A program made the position numbers and the translations under genes. The notes under the pieces were generated by a model, which was not told the origin of the DNA, ran no database searches, and was given only the letters and a program-made list of their open reading frames with translations. Of a stretch of DNA of 64,000 bases, positions 17,079 to 28,000 are shown piece by piece (position 1 is the first letter of the stretch; each line of letters opens with the position of its first letter). The stretch comes from Acidicapsa acidisoli. Its GTDB lineage: Bacteria > Acidobacteriota > Terriglobia > Terriglobales > Acidobacteriaceae. The stretch spans positions 124,001-188,000 of the forward strand of contig NZ_JAGSYI010000001.1 in assembly GCF_025685625.1 (NCBI RefSeq), written 5' to 3'.

Positions 17079-19748
17079 TCAGACAGTTACAGGCATCAGT
17101 GCGAAATAGGGCTGGTTACTGAGGTTGGCATTGAGTACTGGATGCAACGTGGCTGTTTCCGCGGTCCGAAGCTCGAAGTAATACTGCAGTGGATAGGGAG
17201 AGCCAGTGTAGCTGCTGGGGATGGCGACGCTGCAGGTGTTGCCGGTTCTCTTCATGGGTATCGAAAGCCAGCGTTCGCCATGGTTGACGTGGCGATACCA
17301 GAGGACAGCGCTCGTCACCGATTCAGGTACTGAGACGGAAAGCGCCAGATCTACGCCAGGTTGGAAGGGAGCCGGAGGCATGTGCTCAACTGCGACCGAT
17401 GGGCGCGCAGGGGTACCGGCCAGATGCGCGAGAGCGGTGGAAGCGGAACCAGTCTGTTCTGACTTGGCAGCGAAGTGCTGCTCAAGGGCAGTAAGATCCT
17501 GCTCGATAACTGGAAGGCGATCGATCCAATGGCCGCGACGGAATCTGGGCTCGCCGTAGCTGATGTCTAACGCATAAACTCTGGAAGCACGCTGAGCCAT
17601 GGCAGCCCAACTGTCGTGCGCTTTGCGATAGGCATTGAGAGAAGCTTCCGATGCCTGCGGGTCACCGGTGCGTGCGTGGATGGAATAGCTGAGTGCGGCG
17701 CGGAAGAGGTTGGCGTAGTAGAGACCGAGGCCGTTAAGGATGAGAATGTCTTCTTCAGCCTGACGGAAGGCTGCAGACGTAGAGCGACGATTGTCTGCGG
17801 TGCGGGCTGCGCTAAGAGCCTGTGTAGAAGTCTCTGCCATCACCTCAAGCCAGGCGATGACTTCGCTGGGGCTGTATCGGGCGTTTGCTGTGCCGGCGAG
17901 CAGATCAGCCGCGTGCTGATCGATCGTGGAAAAGAGCTGCGGATCGAGTGGGCTGATGGCGCTGACATTATGGGGAGCGGGTGAATCCGCGTAGAGTGGC
18001 TCGCCGGTAGTTGGAAGGATCGAGATGGGCGAGTATAGCTCAGGCCAGAAGCTGTGATTGGAGGCTGAAGGCAGCCATGCTGTGGTGATGAGGGGCAGAA
18101 TGCGGCTTGAGTGCGCAAGAGCAGATTGCAATTCTGGACCGGATGGACCAAATTGATGGCGGAACCAGCGCTGATGGACATCCGACCCGCTTTCAGGGTT
18201 GTAAAGAGCACGGCCCCAGACGCGGTAGGTGATAGCGAACTTATCCGTATCTGGATGGGAGGCGGCGAGGGCCGCATCCGCATAGGCATTGCGCCCGCCA
18301 GGGTGGCCTGATCCTTCGCGGCCTTTGAAGGTAAGTGGCTCGCAGAGCTCCATGCCTGCAGCTCCGCAGAAGTGAGCGGCGCTGCCATAGCCCGAGGCAA
18401 GAGCCGGATCTGCCCAGAGAAGATGGTGCTGCGTGCCGGGCCAGACTCGATACAGAAGCGTGATGTCGTCACGCTGGCCATAGAAGTCGCCGTATCCGTA
18501 GCGGGTGAAGTTGCGCGCACCACTCGAGACGGCGAAGGTCCCTGTGACGCCTTGGCGCGGGTATTCGGCTGCGCGAATGTCGGCCTGGTGGTAGCCGAGG
18601 CCCAGGTGTTCTGCCCAGAATTTGGCGCCGGCTTTTACGGGCATGCCGGTCTTGTGGGCCATGTCGATCATGGTCTGATTGAGACCCTTTGCATGCATAT
18701 CGATCTCGATGGTGCGGCCGGCTATGGCAATGGCTTCAAAGAGCGTCTGCCAGAAGGGATAGCTACCCTCAGGGATGCCGCTTTCGCCGTGAATACGCAG
18801 GGTGAGGCCCGTGATCTGTGGGCATGCTTTGAGCAGCGCGGACAGCGCGTCACGGCAATAGGCTGCGTGCGTCTCTGGTGTGAGGCCGGTGATGCGGTGA
18901 TCGGCGTGCGGACTGTCAGTCCACTCATAAGCGTGGGTCCAGATGCCGAGCTGGAATTCGAGGCCGCGGCGATCTGTTTCTGCAGCAATGAACTGCAGCG
19001 TTTCGAGATTGCGTTGACGCTCGCCGTGCGCGATCGGCGGCTCGATGGCGACGTGGGAGTATGCAGGCAGCTCGACGAGATAGGGATAGGGGAAATGAAA
19101 GTAGTCGCCGGTGACGCCGCGAGGAAAGTCGTAGCCGAAGCCGAGAGCAAAGTTGAAGCGATTGAAGCGTGCGTAGGCTAGCGTGTCGAGATAGTGGGTC
19201 CAGAAGGCGCGATCATAGAACCACGACTTGTCTTCGACCTCAGAGATAAAAGCGCGGGCGACGCTGCGCACTTTGTTTGGCGTGGTTTCAACGATCGGTG
19301 TGGTGAGATGGAGAACCTCTAAGGGATCATCACCGAGCTGTATGCGGTCGGCGAGCTCGAGAAGCCCATAGACGAGACCACGCGCATCGATGCCGGTGAC
19401 AAGAATGGCCGGGACATTGCGATAGCTGCCCGGAAGCAGAGCCGCGGTCTCCGGCTGCGTGATTGCAGGCAGTCTTCCGAAGCCTGCTGCAAGCGAGCTC
19501 GATGACGGAGCGACGACAATGGCTAGTTTGCCTGAAGGTGTGGAAAGAGTCAGGCCTTTTTCCGCGCAGGCGCGGTGGAGCTCGGCAAGCGCCCAATGCA
19601 CAGATTCGACTGAGAGAAGAGCGCTTTTATCGGTGATGAGAGCGATTGAATCGCTGGCCGGAATCGCGTAGGCGAGATCAGCGGCAGTGAGAGAGGTGGC
19701 TGCAGCAGTGAGTTTGAGAAAGGTGCGCCGGCTGGGCTGAGTAGGCAT
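17079..19748 (-). CDS. Tat-exported putative glycosidase with zincin-like N-domain
   Basis: The 889-residue protein begins with a twin-arginine signal (SRRTFLKLTAAATSLTAADLA). Residues 30-150 resemble the zincin-like domain found ahead of GH20 and GH67 enzymes (AALLPGSYRNVPAILVTGID, RGLVYGLLELADRIQLG). A long alpha/beta region with motifs such as FNRFNFALGFGYDFPRG and LTLRIHGESGIPEGSYPFWQ follows and could be a TIM barrel, with carboxylate candidates in HGESG. The C-terminal part is helical and ends in a beta domain. I do not recognise a specific glycoside hydrolase family. Its last codon touches an IS6 remnant, but the protein end looks natural. It likely acts on a polysaccharide in the periplasm. 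Confidence 0.65.
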   Translation of the reverse strand: MPTQPSRRTFLKLTAAATSLTAADLAYAIPASDSIALITDKSALLSVESVHWALAELHRACAEKGLTLSTPSGKLAIVVAPSSSSLAAGFGRLPAITQPETAALLPGSYRNVPAILVTGIDARGLVYGLLELADRIQLGDDPLEVLHLTTPIVETTPNKVRSVARAFISEVEDKSWFYDRAFWTHYLDTLAYARFNRFNFALGFGYDFPRGVTGDYFHFPYPYLVELPAYSHVAIEPPIAHGERQRNLETLQFIAAETDRRGLEFQLGIWTHAYEWTDSPHADHRITGLTPETHAAYCRDALSALLKACPQITGLTLRIHGESGIPEGSYPFWQTLFEAIAIAGRTIEIDMHAKGLNQTMIDMAHKTGMPVKAGAKFWAEHLGLGYHQADIRAAEYPRQGVTGTFAVSSGARNFTRYGYGDFYGQRDDITLLYRVWPGTQHHLLWADPALASGYGSAAHFCGAAGMELCEPLTFKGREGSGHPGGRNAYADAALAASHPDTDKFAITYRVWGRALYNPESGSDVHQRWFRHQFGPSGPELQSALAHSSRILPLITTAWLPSASNHSFWPELYSPISILPTTGEPLYADSPAPHNVSAISPLDPQLFSTIDQHAADLLAGTANARYSPSEVIAWLEVMAETSTQALSAARTADNRRSTSAAFRQAEEDILILNGLGLYYANLFRAALSYSIHARTGDPQASEASLNAYRKAHDSWAAMAQRASRVYALDISYGEPRFRRGHWIDRLPVIEQDLTALEQHFAAKSEQTGSASTALAHLAGTPARPSVAVEHMPPAPFQPGVDLALSVSVPESVTSAVLWYRHVNHGERWLSIPMKRTGNTCSVAIPSSYTGSPYPLQYYFELRTAETATLHPVLNANLSNQPYFALMPVTV

Positions 19749-20028
19749 CGAGAGTAAGTCCTCTACAGGCTACGAACGATGCAGACGGGCATGCATGCGG
19801 CCGTAACGCTCAGGAAATGCAAATTTGGCGTGCATGCGACGGCAAGAGCGGCGCATACCGAATTGTACGGGTGCAAGCAGCACGCGTGCGCCCACGAAAC
19901 CAAGAATCAATGTGCCATTGAAATAGATGTGCACCGCTAAGATCTATCAAGACTCTTGTGAAGCGGGAAAGGTCAAGATTGAGTCCGGCGAACTGGTCGG
20001 TCAATAGAAGTCGACTTCAGGAGAGTGA

Positions 20029-20631
20029 TTATCTTATGTATTTTTCCTTGAAGGCATCGAAATAGTGGTTTCCCCCAACATCCTCGTATTCCTCTGTGAC
20101 CGATATGCCTGCGGCTCCGAGTAGCTTCCGGTATTCGTCGGCCCCCAGGGAAATTGATTCGAGGCCCGTCATTGCGTCAGCCCAAGCATGAGGTTTGGCG
20201 GTTGCGGTGAATAACAAACGGCCACCCGGCACCAGGAGATCCGCGAATCGCCGGATCAGGCGGCGCTGCTCTTCAGCTCTGAGAAGGAACATCAGCCCAA
20301 TTGACAACACGCCATCGAAGGTTCGATCAAAAAAGCTCGACTCTAGGACGGATTCGCAAACGATGGGTGTGCCCGGTAGGTTGCGTTTGAATGCCGCAAC
20401 AAACGATGGTGCTGCATCGACCCCAAAGACTTGAAGTCCTTCTTCGATCAGAACCACCGTGATGGGAAAGCCGGGCCCACAACCCAGGTCAATAACGCTG
20501 CTGCCCCGCGGCAGTGTTTTCGCCCACTTCCGTACTTCCTTCGCACCGATCGCATCAGAGCGGTTCCTACCATTGCCACGACGCGCAAGAAATTCTTCAG
20601 AGACTGATTCGTATCCATTGGATAGATCCAT
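20029..20631 (-). CDS. Class I SAM-dependent methyltransferase
   Basis: The 200-residue protein has the SAM-binding motif I VIDLGCGPGFPITVVLIEEG, motif II near VFGVDAAPSFVAAF, an acidic segment FDGVLSIGLMFLL and motif III LVPGGRLLFTA. This is a stand-alone Rossmann-fold methyltransferase of small-molecule type; the substrate cannot be inferred. The ATG at 20631 is favoured over an in-frame GTG at 20655. It lies 79 bases downstream of the iron alcohol dehydrogenase on the same strand and may be co-transcribed with it. Confidence 0.85.
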   Translation of the reverse strand: MDLSNGYESVSEEFLARRGNGRNRSDAIGAKEVRKWAKTLPRGSSVIDLGCGPGFPITVVLIEEGLQVFGVDAAPSFVAAFKRNLPGTPIVCESVLESSFFDRTFDGVLSIGLMFLLRAEEQRRLIRRFADLLVPGGRLLFTATAKPHAWADAMTGLESISLGADEYRKLLGAAGISVTEEYEDVGGNHYFDAFKEKYIR

Positions 20632-20710
20632 CTGAAGATGGTAGCAAGACGCCACGCCGTTCTTGGCAATAAGTCTCTCGGTAACAAAAACGCCGTATTC
20701 GAGGTAATCG

Positions 20711-21871
20711 TCAATTCCAAATCTGCCGATAAATCTCTTCGATTTCCGTTTTCGTTGGAATGCGAGGATTATTCTGTGGTGAACCTGAGGCCAGGGCTTG
20801 TTCCGCCATTGTTGGAATCAGTGAGAAGTATCTCTGTTCGGGAATGCCAAATTGTTTCGGTGAAGGCACCCCGAGATCCTGATTCCGCGCGAACAGTGCA
20901 TCGACGAGTTTCCCGCCTGCATGGGCGTCAGAATCTAACTGAGACGCTACTCCTATGATTCGAGCACATTCCGCGTAGCGGCCTTCCGCAGCCTGCACTG
21001 AAAATGCGGTAACGGCCGGTAATAGCATTGCGTTTGAAAGCCCATGCGGCACGTGGAAATGCGCTCCAATCGGCCGGCTCATACCATGGACCAAGGCCAC
21101 GCTTGCATTCGAGAATGCCATCCCGGCCTGAGTCGCAGCCAACATCATCGACTCGCGTGCGCGACGATTGCCAGGTTCGTGAAACACAGTCAGCAACTCC
21201 GCCCAAATGGTTTTCATAGCCGCCATTGCAAAAGCATCGGCGAACGCGTTTGCTTTGCGGCTTACGTAAGCCTCGATTGCGTGAGTCAGTGAATCGGTGC
21301 CTGTATCCGCCGTGAGCCTCCCGGGCATGCTCAGCGTCAATTCAAAGTCAACGATCGCCGCATTTGGTACTAGTGACGCACCCGCGATGAGCATCTTCTC
21401 GTCGGTTTCTGAATCGGTGATGACGGTGAAGCGCGACACCTCGGACCCTGTTCCGGCAGTGGTGGGAATTGCAAGGTGCAGCGGGCTCACATGCGGAATC
21501 TTGTTAGGCACTTTGTAATCGCTCGCTCGACCGCCATTGCTCGCCAGGATGCCGATCGCCTTCGCCGAATCGATAGGGCTTCCGCCTCCTAAGCTCACCA
21601 GCCCGTCATGTTTGCCTTGAACAAAAGCTTGCAAGCCTGCTATTACCGCGTCGGTCGTAGGATCCGGTACGGTTTCCGAGAAAACGCCACAAGCGATGCC
21701 TGCTTTCTCGATTTGCTGGCGCAACGACCCGGCCAGCCCCATACGCACAAGTACGGGGTCGGTGACGATCAGAGGGTGCTTGACGCCGAGGTGCTTCAAG
21801 ACGCTCGACGCTTCAGCAATTGCTCCGCCGCCAATTTTGATAATCGGAGGAAGAAGGACTTCTATCGCCAT
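20711..21871 (-). CDS. Iron-containing alcohol dehydrogenase
   Basis: This 386-residue enzyme of the group III (Fe-ADH) family has the dinucleotide motif GGGSPIDSAKAIGILASNGG, the segment AIPTTAGTGSEVSRFTVITD, and the metal-binding histidines in LVHGMSRPIGAHFHVPHGLS. It would oxidise alcohols or reduce aldehydes with NAD(P). The ATG at 21871 follows a GAGGGAAAGAG ribosome site; a longer frame to 21925 is unlikely. The substrate is open; 1,3-propanediol, lactaldehyde and butanol enzymes all belong here. The methyltransferase gene follows. Confidence 0.9.
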   Translation of the reverse strand: MAIEVLLPPIIKIGGGAIAEASSVLKHLGVKHPLIVTDPVLVRMGLAGSLRQQIEKAGIACGVFSETVPDPTTDAVIAGLQAFVQGKHDGLVSLGGGSPIDSAKAIGILASNGGRASDYKVPNKIPHVSPLHLAIPTTAGTGSEVSRFTVITDSETDEKMLIAGASLVPNAAIVDFELTLSMPGRLTADTGTDSLTHAIEAYVSRKANAFADAFAMAAMKTIWAELLTVFHEPGNRRARESMMLAATQAGMAFSNASVALVHGMSRPIGAHFHVPHGLSNAMLLPAVTAFSVQAAEGRYAECARIIGVASQLDSDAHAGGKLVDALFARNQDLGVPSPKQFGIPEQRYFSLIPTMAEQALASGSPQNNPRIPTKTEIEEIYRQIWN

Positions 21872-22436
21872 TCTCTTTCCCTCATTCCTTTCTCGGATGG
21901 TTAGCCTAACAACGTGTCCCCGCAAAATCTGAGACGAGTACGGATGTTCACCTGTTGAGTGTACTTGTTCAAGTGTGAATCAACTTGCATCTTTCGCGAT
22001 AGTTCGACCTCTGCGCAATCTGACTCTCATTTCTGGTTCAGAGAATCGATTAGCCGGACATGATCTATTCGCCTTCCGTGGACTCGTGGCAATTGTAGAA
22101 TGTCTCGCCGTGCTATCAACTGGTCGGAGCAAGACTGCGGGTCACGTTGGCACAAGATCAAGACTGGGAACTGGGCTCGGCTTTATCAATTCTCTGCACC
22201 CTTCTCGATGAGCCCATAATCGTTTGTGCCCTCATTGAGCGCGGTCTGAGCCGATCTTTAGGGATTAGCCCCGAAAAACGCAGCATGCTCCGGGAGGACC
22301 CCCTCATTTTCTCCGAAGGCCACATCAGACGGTGCCGATCGTGGAAACGGGCTTCGCCCTGCTACCGTCAATCCAGGATAATTCCCAGAAGGATCGCCGG
22401 ACACAATCCGACTTAAACGATGCCGCAGCGGCGGTC
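21872..22436. other. Non-coding stretch
   Basis: Between the Fe-ADH and GH92 genes I find no supported gene. Short frames on the plus strand have no family character. It presumably holds the Fe-ADH promoter; TTGAGTGTACTTGTTCAAGTG near 21954-21974 contains an inverted CACTTGAACAAGTAC-like sequence that could be a regulatory site, but the evidence is weak. Confidence 0.35.
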
Positions 22437-24680
22437 TTATACAAAACGTAGCTTTCCGCCCGCTTTTATCTCGTCGTGTTGAATCACGCCGCCGAGCAAC
22501 GGTTTGCCGTCGAGTGAGGTATGGACAGTGCTGCCGCTTTTGTATGCATTTTCTACGATGAGGGTTTTGGTGTTGGGCAGGTGCACTGTGGCTCGGGCGA
22601 AGAGTGGCGCTCCGAGGATGTACTCCGGCTTGCCGGGGCAGAGTGGGTAGAAGCCGAGCGAACTGAGGATGTACCAGGCGGCCATGGAGCCGGTGTCTTC
22701 ATCCCCCGCAAAGAGGTCCGGGGTGTAGAGTTCGTCCATCACGCGCTTGGTCCAGTGAGCTGTACGGTCCTGCCGCCCTGCAACAGTGAAGACATACAGG
22801 ATGTGATGTGAGGGCTGGTTGCTGTGTGCATACTGGCCAAAATTGATGGCCGCCATCTCTGACATCTCGTGGATTTCGCTGCCGTAGGACCCGGTTTCGA
22901 AGTCGGGGAAGATCGTGAGCATCTTCTCGAGCTCGGCGACGACTTTCTCTTTGCCACCCATGGCTTCGATCAGCGCCTGCATGGCGTGGGGTGCGTCGAA
23001 GCGATGCTGATAGGCAGCACCCTCGACATAGGGGTCGCCCCAGCGAATGGGGCTGAAGGGTTCGAGGAAGCTTCCATCCGAGTTTTTGCCGCGAAAGAAA
23101 CCCGCCTTAGGATCGAAGATGTTGCGCCAGTTTTCAGAGCGCTTCATGAACATGGCGTAGTCGTCGGTATTGCCCAGAGCTTTCGCGACCTGAGCAATAC
23201 AGAAGTCGCCATAGGCAGCGTCGACTGTCTCGGCGGCGGCCTGTTCGACTTTGTCGGCGGGGTCATAGTTGAATTTCAGATAGTCATCGATACCGCGGCG
23301 CCCATAGCCAGCGTCGGGATTGCCGGGCTGGGTTGCGTGCTTCCTGAGCCCGGCATAGGCTGCGGCCATATCGAAGCCCTTGATGCCTTTGGCGGCTGCC
23401 TCGCCGAAGAGCGAATCGATGAGGCTGCCTGTCATGCATGCGCGATAGCCCGGGCATGGAAACTGTGGAAGCCATCCGCCCTCCTGGTAAGCATTGACCC
23501 ACGCCTGCAGAATCTCTGCAAGGCGATCGGGGAAGAGAATGGTCATCATGGGATACCAGGCGCGATAAACGTCCCAGTAACCGTGATCGGCATACATCAC
23601 GCCTGGCACGACCTTGCCGTTGTAGGGACTGCGATGTTGCATTGCACCGCTCGCATCCGGCTCATGCCATATGCGAGGGAACAACAAGGTGCGATAGAGG
23701 CAGGAGTAGAAGGTGCGCTGTTGCAGCTCCGATGCACCCTCGATCTCAATGCACTTCAGGTGCTTGTTCCATACCTGTTCTGCCTCGGTGCGCAAAGTGG
23801 CTATGGGCTTCGCGCCGAGTTCGAGTTGAAGGTTGCGATCAGCCTGCTCAAAGGAAATGAAGGAAGTTGCAATACGGACGTCCAGGGAGCGGACGCTCTC
23901 TGCAAAGCTGAGATGGGTTGAGCGATGCATCGTCAGATCTTTGTGCTCGAGGGCTGTCCATCGCTCGGAGAATTGCAAAACGTAATAGCAGGCAAAGTCG
24001 TTTGGTACGCCGCCGGAGTTGGCCGTGGAGCGGAAGCGAATTGTGCGCTGCGCAGCGTCCGGCTCTGGCATGGGAGTCTTGTCGCCCGGGACATCGAAGA
24101 CGAAGCCTGGTATCTGGTCCTTGGTGTAACTGGCATGGATCAGTGCACCGCGTTCGGTCGGAACCAGCTCGGCCTCGATGCCGTAACGCAAGAGTTTCAT
24201 CGCGATCGTGTGCGGAGAGAGGCGTGAATCCTCCGGGCGATAAGAGGTGGCCCGTTCGCCGTAGTCCAGGTTCGGAGTGCCGCATATCGGCAGGAACGTG
24301 GCCTGCCCGTAGTCCCCGAGCCACGGACTCAGCTGATGAGTGGAGCGAAAGCCTTGGATCCGCCGTTGCCCGGGCTGAAACATCCACGGCGTGTTCGGCG
24401 TTGTCTGCAGCGTCCAGTGCGCCATCCCGAAGGGTCGCGCTGCAATGGGCAGCGTGTTTCCGCGCGAGAAATAAGGCGTAGAATCGGTTCCTTGCAGAAT
24501 GCTGACGAGTGTGACGGGACTCGCCGCCTGCTCATCCTTCATCGATGCGTGCTGCGTAACCGTGGGCGTCTGGGCTTTCAGTTGCGTCGCAACAGGCGCC
24601 ATGGCCGCGGCGGCGGCAAAGCCTGTGGACTTAAGAAAAGAACGACGGCTGATTTCCAGGGGACTCTTTGGCTCACTCAT
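22437..24680 (-). CDS. GH92-family alpha-mannosidase, Tat-exported
   Basis: The 747-residue protein starts with a twin-arginine signal (SRRSFLKSTGFAAAAAMAPV). GH92 marks include FSRGNTLPIAARPFGMAHW, GYWDVYRAWYPMM, GGWLPQFPCPGYRACMTGS, the catalytic region SEMAAINFGQYAHSNQPSHH and the calcium/catalytic block AGDEDTGSMAAWYILSSLGF. GH92 enzymes are calcium-dependent exo-alpha-mannosidases that trim fungal or host mannans. The length matches the family. It is a single gene, but a GH38 alpha-mannosidase with its own regulator lies 24 kb away, so the region has a mannan-degrading theme. No LacI-type operator like those at the GH38 locus was seen upstream. Confidence 0.93.
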   Translation of the reverse strand: MSEPKSPLEISRRSFLKSTGFAAAAAMAPVATQLKAQTPTVTQHASMKDEQAASPVTLVSILQGTDSTPYFSRGNTLPIAARPFGMAHWTLQTTPNTPWMFQPGQRRIQGFRSTHQLSPWLGDYGQATFLPICGTPNLDYGERATSYRPEDSRLSPHTIAMKLLRYGIEAELVPTERGALIHASYTKDQIPGFVFDVPGDKTPMPEPDAAQRTIRFRSTANSGGVPNDFACYYVLQFSERWTALEHKDLTMHRSTHLSFAESVRSLDVRIATSFISFEQADRNLQLELGAKPIATLRTEAEQVWNKHLKCIEIEGASELQQRTFYSCLYRTLLFPRIWHEPDASGAMQHRSPYNGKVVPGVMYADHGYWDVYRAWYPMMTILFPDRLAEILQAWVNAYQEGGWLPQFPCPGYRACMTGSLIDSLFGEAAAKGIKGFDMAAAYAGLRKHATQPGNPDAGYGRRGIDDYLKFNYDPADKVEQAAAETVDAAYGDFCIAQVAKALGNTDDYAMFMKRSENWRNIFDPKAGFFRGKNSDGSFLEPFSPIRWGDPYVEGAAYQHRFDAPHAMQALIEAMGGKEKVVAELEKMLTIFPDFETGSYGSEIHEMSEMAAINFGQYAHSNQPSHHILYVFTVAGRQDRTAHWTKRVMDELYTPDLFAGDEDTGSMAAWYILSSLGFYPLCPGKPEYILGAPLFARATVHLPNTKTLIVENAYKSGSTVHTSLDGKPLLGGVIQHDEIKAGGKLRFV

Positions 24681-25026
24681 TACGCTGCTTCTCCTATGTT
24701 TTATTGCAGATGCTTCGAATTGTATCTGTCAAAGTCAGTTGCCATCCGTGAGCTATGTTTCCCAAACCTGGGCGGCAATGACCGCAAACGGCACGTCGCC
24801 TTACAGTAAATTCGAGAGATCGCGGGTTACCAGTAGTTCCCCAGGCCGGAATCAAGCTACCCAGATGTCACTCGATCTCTTCGGATGGCGCTTTGATCCC
24901 GCGAGCGATTATCTCAGGGCCTTCCGGATGGTCCGGAACCTGGCTTTGCGCCCCATATGTCAATGGTGGAAGAAACTCGGATGAAACCATCTAGGCAAAT
25001 AAAAGGCGAACAGGCTAGAATTCGTC
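24681..25026. other. Intergenic region with a doubtful 39-codon ORF
   Basis: The stretch lies between divergent GH92 and lhr. A short plus-strand frame at 24865-24984 reads MSLDLFGWRFDPASDYLRAF and ends in a basic, Trp-containing tail; it has no ribosome site and I do not recognise it. Nothing else is visible apart from the expected promoters. Confidence 0.3.
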
Positions 25027-28000
25027 ATGCAGATTCCTCCAGAACTCGCGTGGGCACACCCAGTCACAGCTGAGTGGTTCGTCCGCAAATTCGGTACGCC
25101 GACCGAGCCCCAGGTTCAGGGATGGCCGAGTATCCTCGCCGGGGAACCCACGCTCATTTCGGCACCGACAGGCTCGGGTAAAACGCTCGCAGCGTTTCTC
25201 GTATGCATCGACAGGCTCTTACGCCAGTCCATTGAGGGTTCCCTCGCTCCAGCAACTCAGGTCGCCTATGTCTCTCCGCTCAAGGCGCTGTCCAATGATG
25301 TGCAAAAGAACCTCGACGGTCCGCTGGCCGAGATTCAGCAGTTAGCGCTCGAACGAGGCTACCTGTCAATGGGGATTCGCACCGGGGTGCGGACAGGCGA
25401 CACACTTACCAAAGAAAGATCGGCGATGCTAAGGAACCCGCCGCACATCCTGGTCACGACGCCGGAATCTCTCTACATCCTGCTCACCGCAGGAAAGAGC
25501 CGCGAACACCTTAGGAGCGTCAACACGGTCATCGTCGATGAGATTCATGCGATGGCGGACGATAAGCGCGGGGCACATTTATCTCTCTCCCTGGAACGGC
25601 TGGAAGCCCTGGTGTGTCGAGAGAACAAAGCGGCGGCCGCGCGATACCTCACTGGACTCATTACTCCGCCCCAACGGATAGGTCTGTCAGCTACTCAAAA
25701 TCCCATTAACCTGGTTGCCCGCTTCCTGACCGGGGTCGATCCTTCCCGCAGGGCCGCCACAATCATCCAGGTCGGGCAGCGGCGTGAGCTCGACATCGCG
25801 ATCGAGGTGCCCAGTGACGAGTTGAGCTCGGTCACTTCGAACGTAATGTGGGAAGAGATATTCGACAAGCTGGCGGCCCATGCTCAGAATCATCGATCAA
25901 CCCTGGTGTTCGTGAACACCCGCAGGTTGGTGGAGAAAATTTCCTTCGCCCTTTCCGAGCGGCTTGGGATAGAACACGTTGCCGCCCACCACGGCTCCCT
26001 GTCCCGGACTCTGCGACTTGACGCCGAGCAACGCCTGAAGCGCGGCGAGATCAAGATTCTTGTCGCGACCGCCTCGCTCGAGCTCGGCATCGATATCGGC
26101 GACATTGATCTCGTTTGCCAGATTGCCAGCACCCGCGCCGTCGCCGTTGCCATGCAGCGCGTCGGTCGGGCGGGACACTGGCGAGGCGCTGTGCCCAAGG
26201 GCCGGCTGTTCGCCACGACCAGGGACGACTTGCTGGAGCAGGCGGCATTGATTCGCAAGATGCGTGCCGGTGAACTTGACCTGCTTGAAATTCCTCCGCA
26301 GCCTGCCGACGTTCTGATGCAACAGATCGTGGCGGCTTGCGGTGCGGAGTCGTGGGATGTCGATTGCCTCTACAACACATTCCGCCGTGCCTATTCCTAT
26401 CGCGACCTGACCAGGGTGCAGTTCGATGAGCTGATAGCCATTCTGAGCAACGGCATTGAGTCGAGCCGAGGCCGGTATGGGGCTTACCTCATGCACGATC
26501 GCGTCCAGGGTCAGCTTCACCCACGACGCGGGGCGCGGATGATCTCGATCTCGAATGGTGGGGCCATCCCGGATACGGCGCTGTTCAGCGTTATCCTGCA
26601 ACCGGAAGGTGTGCAGATCGCGACGCTTGACGAGCACTTTGCTGTGGACTCATCGCCGGGAGACGTCATTCTCTTGGGCAACACCAGTTGGCGGGTTCAG
26701 CGAATCGAAGCGGCAGGGCGAGTCTTAGTTGAAGACGCGAATGGCGCTCCCCCAAGTGTGCCGTTCTGGACTGGAGAAGCTCCCCAGCGAACGGGCGTGT
26801 TATGTGACGGCGTCAGTGAACTACGCGAGGCGATCTCTGGAAAGACATCGAATGTCGCACCGGGTTACATCTCCGCGGCACAGCCGGAGATTGCCGAGGC
26901 CGTGGGGTGGGTGATGGAGGAATGCGGAGTGTGCCCCTCCGGCGCACAGCAATTGATCGCTTACATCGTGGCAGGGCGCGCCGTGCTTGGTGCGGTTCCG
27001 TCGAAGACTACGATCATCGCGGAACGGTTCTTTGATGAGGGCGGCGGCATGCAACTCATCCTGCACGCCCCGTTCGGTGGCCGTATCAACAAGGCCTGGG
27101 GGCTCGCACTACGCAAGCGTTTCTGCCGTGGATTCAACTTCGAACTCCAGGCTGCGGCTACGGACAACGGAATCAACATCTCGCTCGCCGAGCAGCACAG
27201 CTTCCCCTTGTCTGACGTGTTCCAATTCCTGACCGAACAGACTGTGAAAGGTCTGCTGGAACAGGCGTCAATAGCCTCGCCCATCTTCAAGACAAGGTGG
27301 CGATGGGCGGCAGGCCGAAGTCTGCAACTACTTCGAACTTCCAAGGGAAAGCGGATAGCCCCGCAGGTACAGCGCACACGCTCTGACGACCTCATGGCAA
27401 GTGTGTTTCCTCAGGCGGCAGCCTGCTTTGAAACCATTGTCGGGGATATTCAGATACCGGGCCATCCACTGGTTCGGGAGGTGATGCAAGACGTCCTCCA
27501 GGAAGCAATGGACCTCGAAGGCCTGATTGGGGTGCTTCGTGGCATACAGGACGGAAGCATCCGATGCCTTGCCGTGGATACTCCCGTGCCGTCGCAGTTC
27601 GCACACGAGTTGTTAAATGCAAATCCCTACGCATTCCTGGATGAAGCGGGTCTGGAAGAACGCCGCGCCAGAGCGGTTTCGTTGCGGGGCACTATCCCGG
27701 CCAGTATGCTTCAGGAGGCAGGAAGACTTGATCCACGTGCTATCGATACGGTACGAAGCGAGTGCTGGCCGGACCTTCGTGATGAGCACGAGTTGCACGA
27801 CCTGCTAATGAGTCTTGTCGCCTTTCCGGTATCTCTGCTGAATACGAATCCTACACGGAGCTGGCCCCGGTTGTACGAAGAGCTCACGCGCACTGGTCGC
27901 GCTCAAACTCTCGTTTGCACTGGCGTGCCCTGCTGGGTTGCGACAGAACAGCTTCCCCTCGCAGAGGCTCTTTGGCCATCGTCGACAATCACGATCAAGC

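Noticed and set aside
18372-19181. 269-codon plus-strand frame
   Set aside because: It is antisense to the 889-residue exported protein and has no ribosome site or recognisable domain.
22869-23921. 350-codon plus-strand frame
   Set aside because: It mirrors the GH92 gene, whose catalytic motifs lie on the minus strand.
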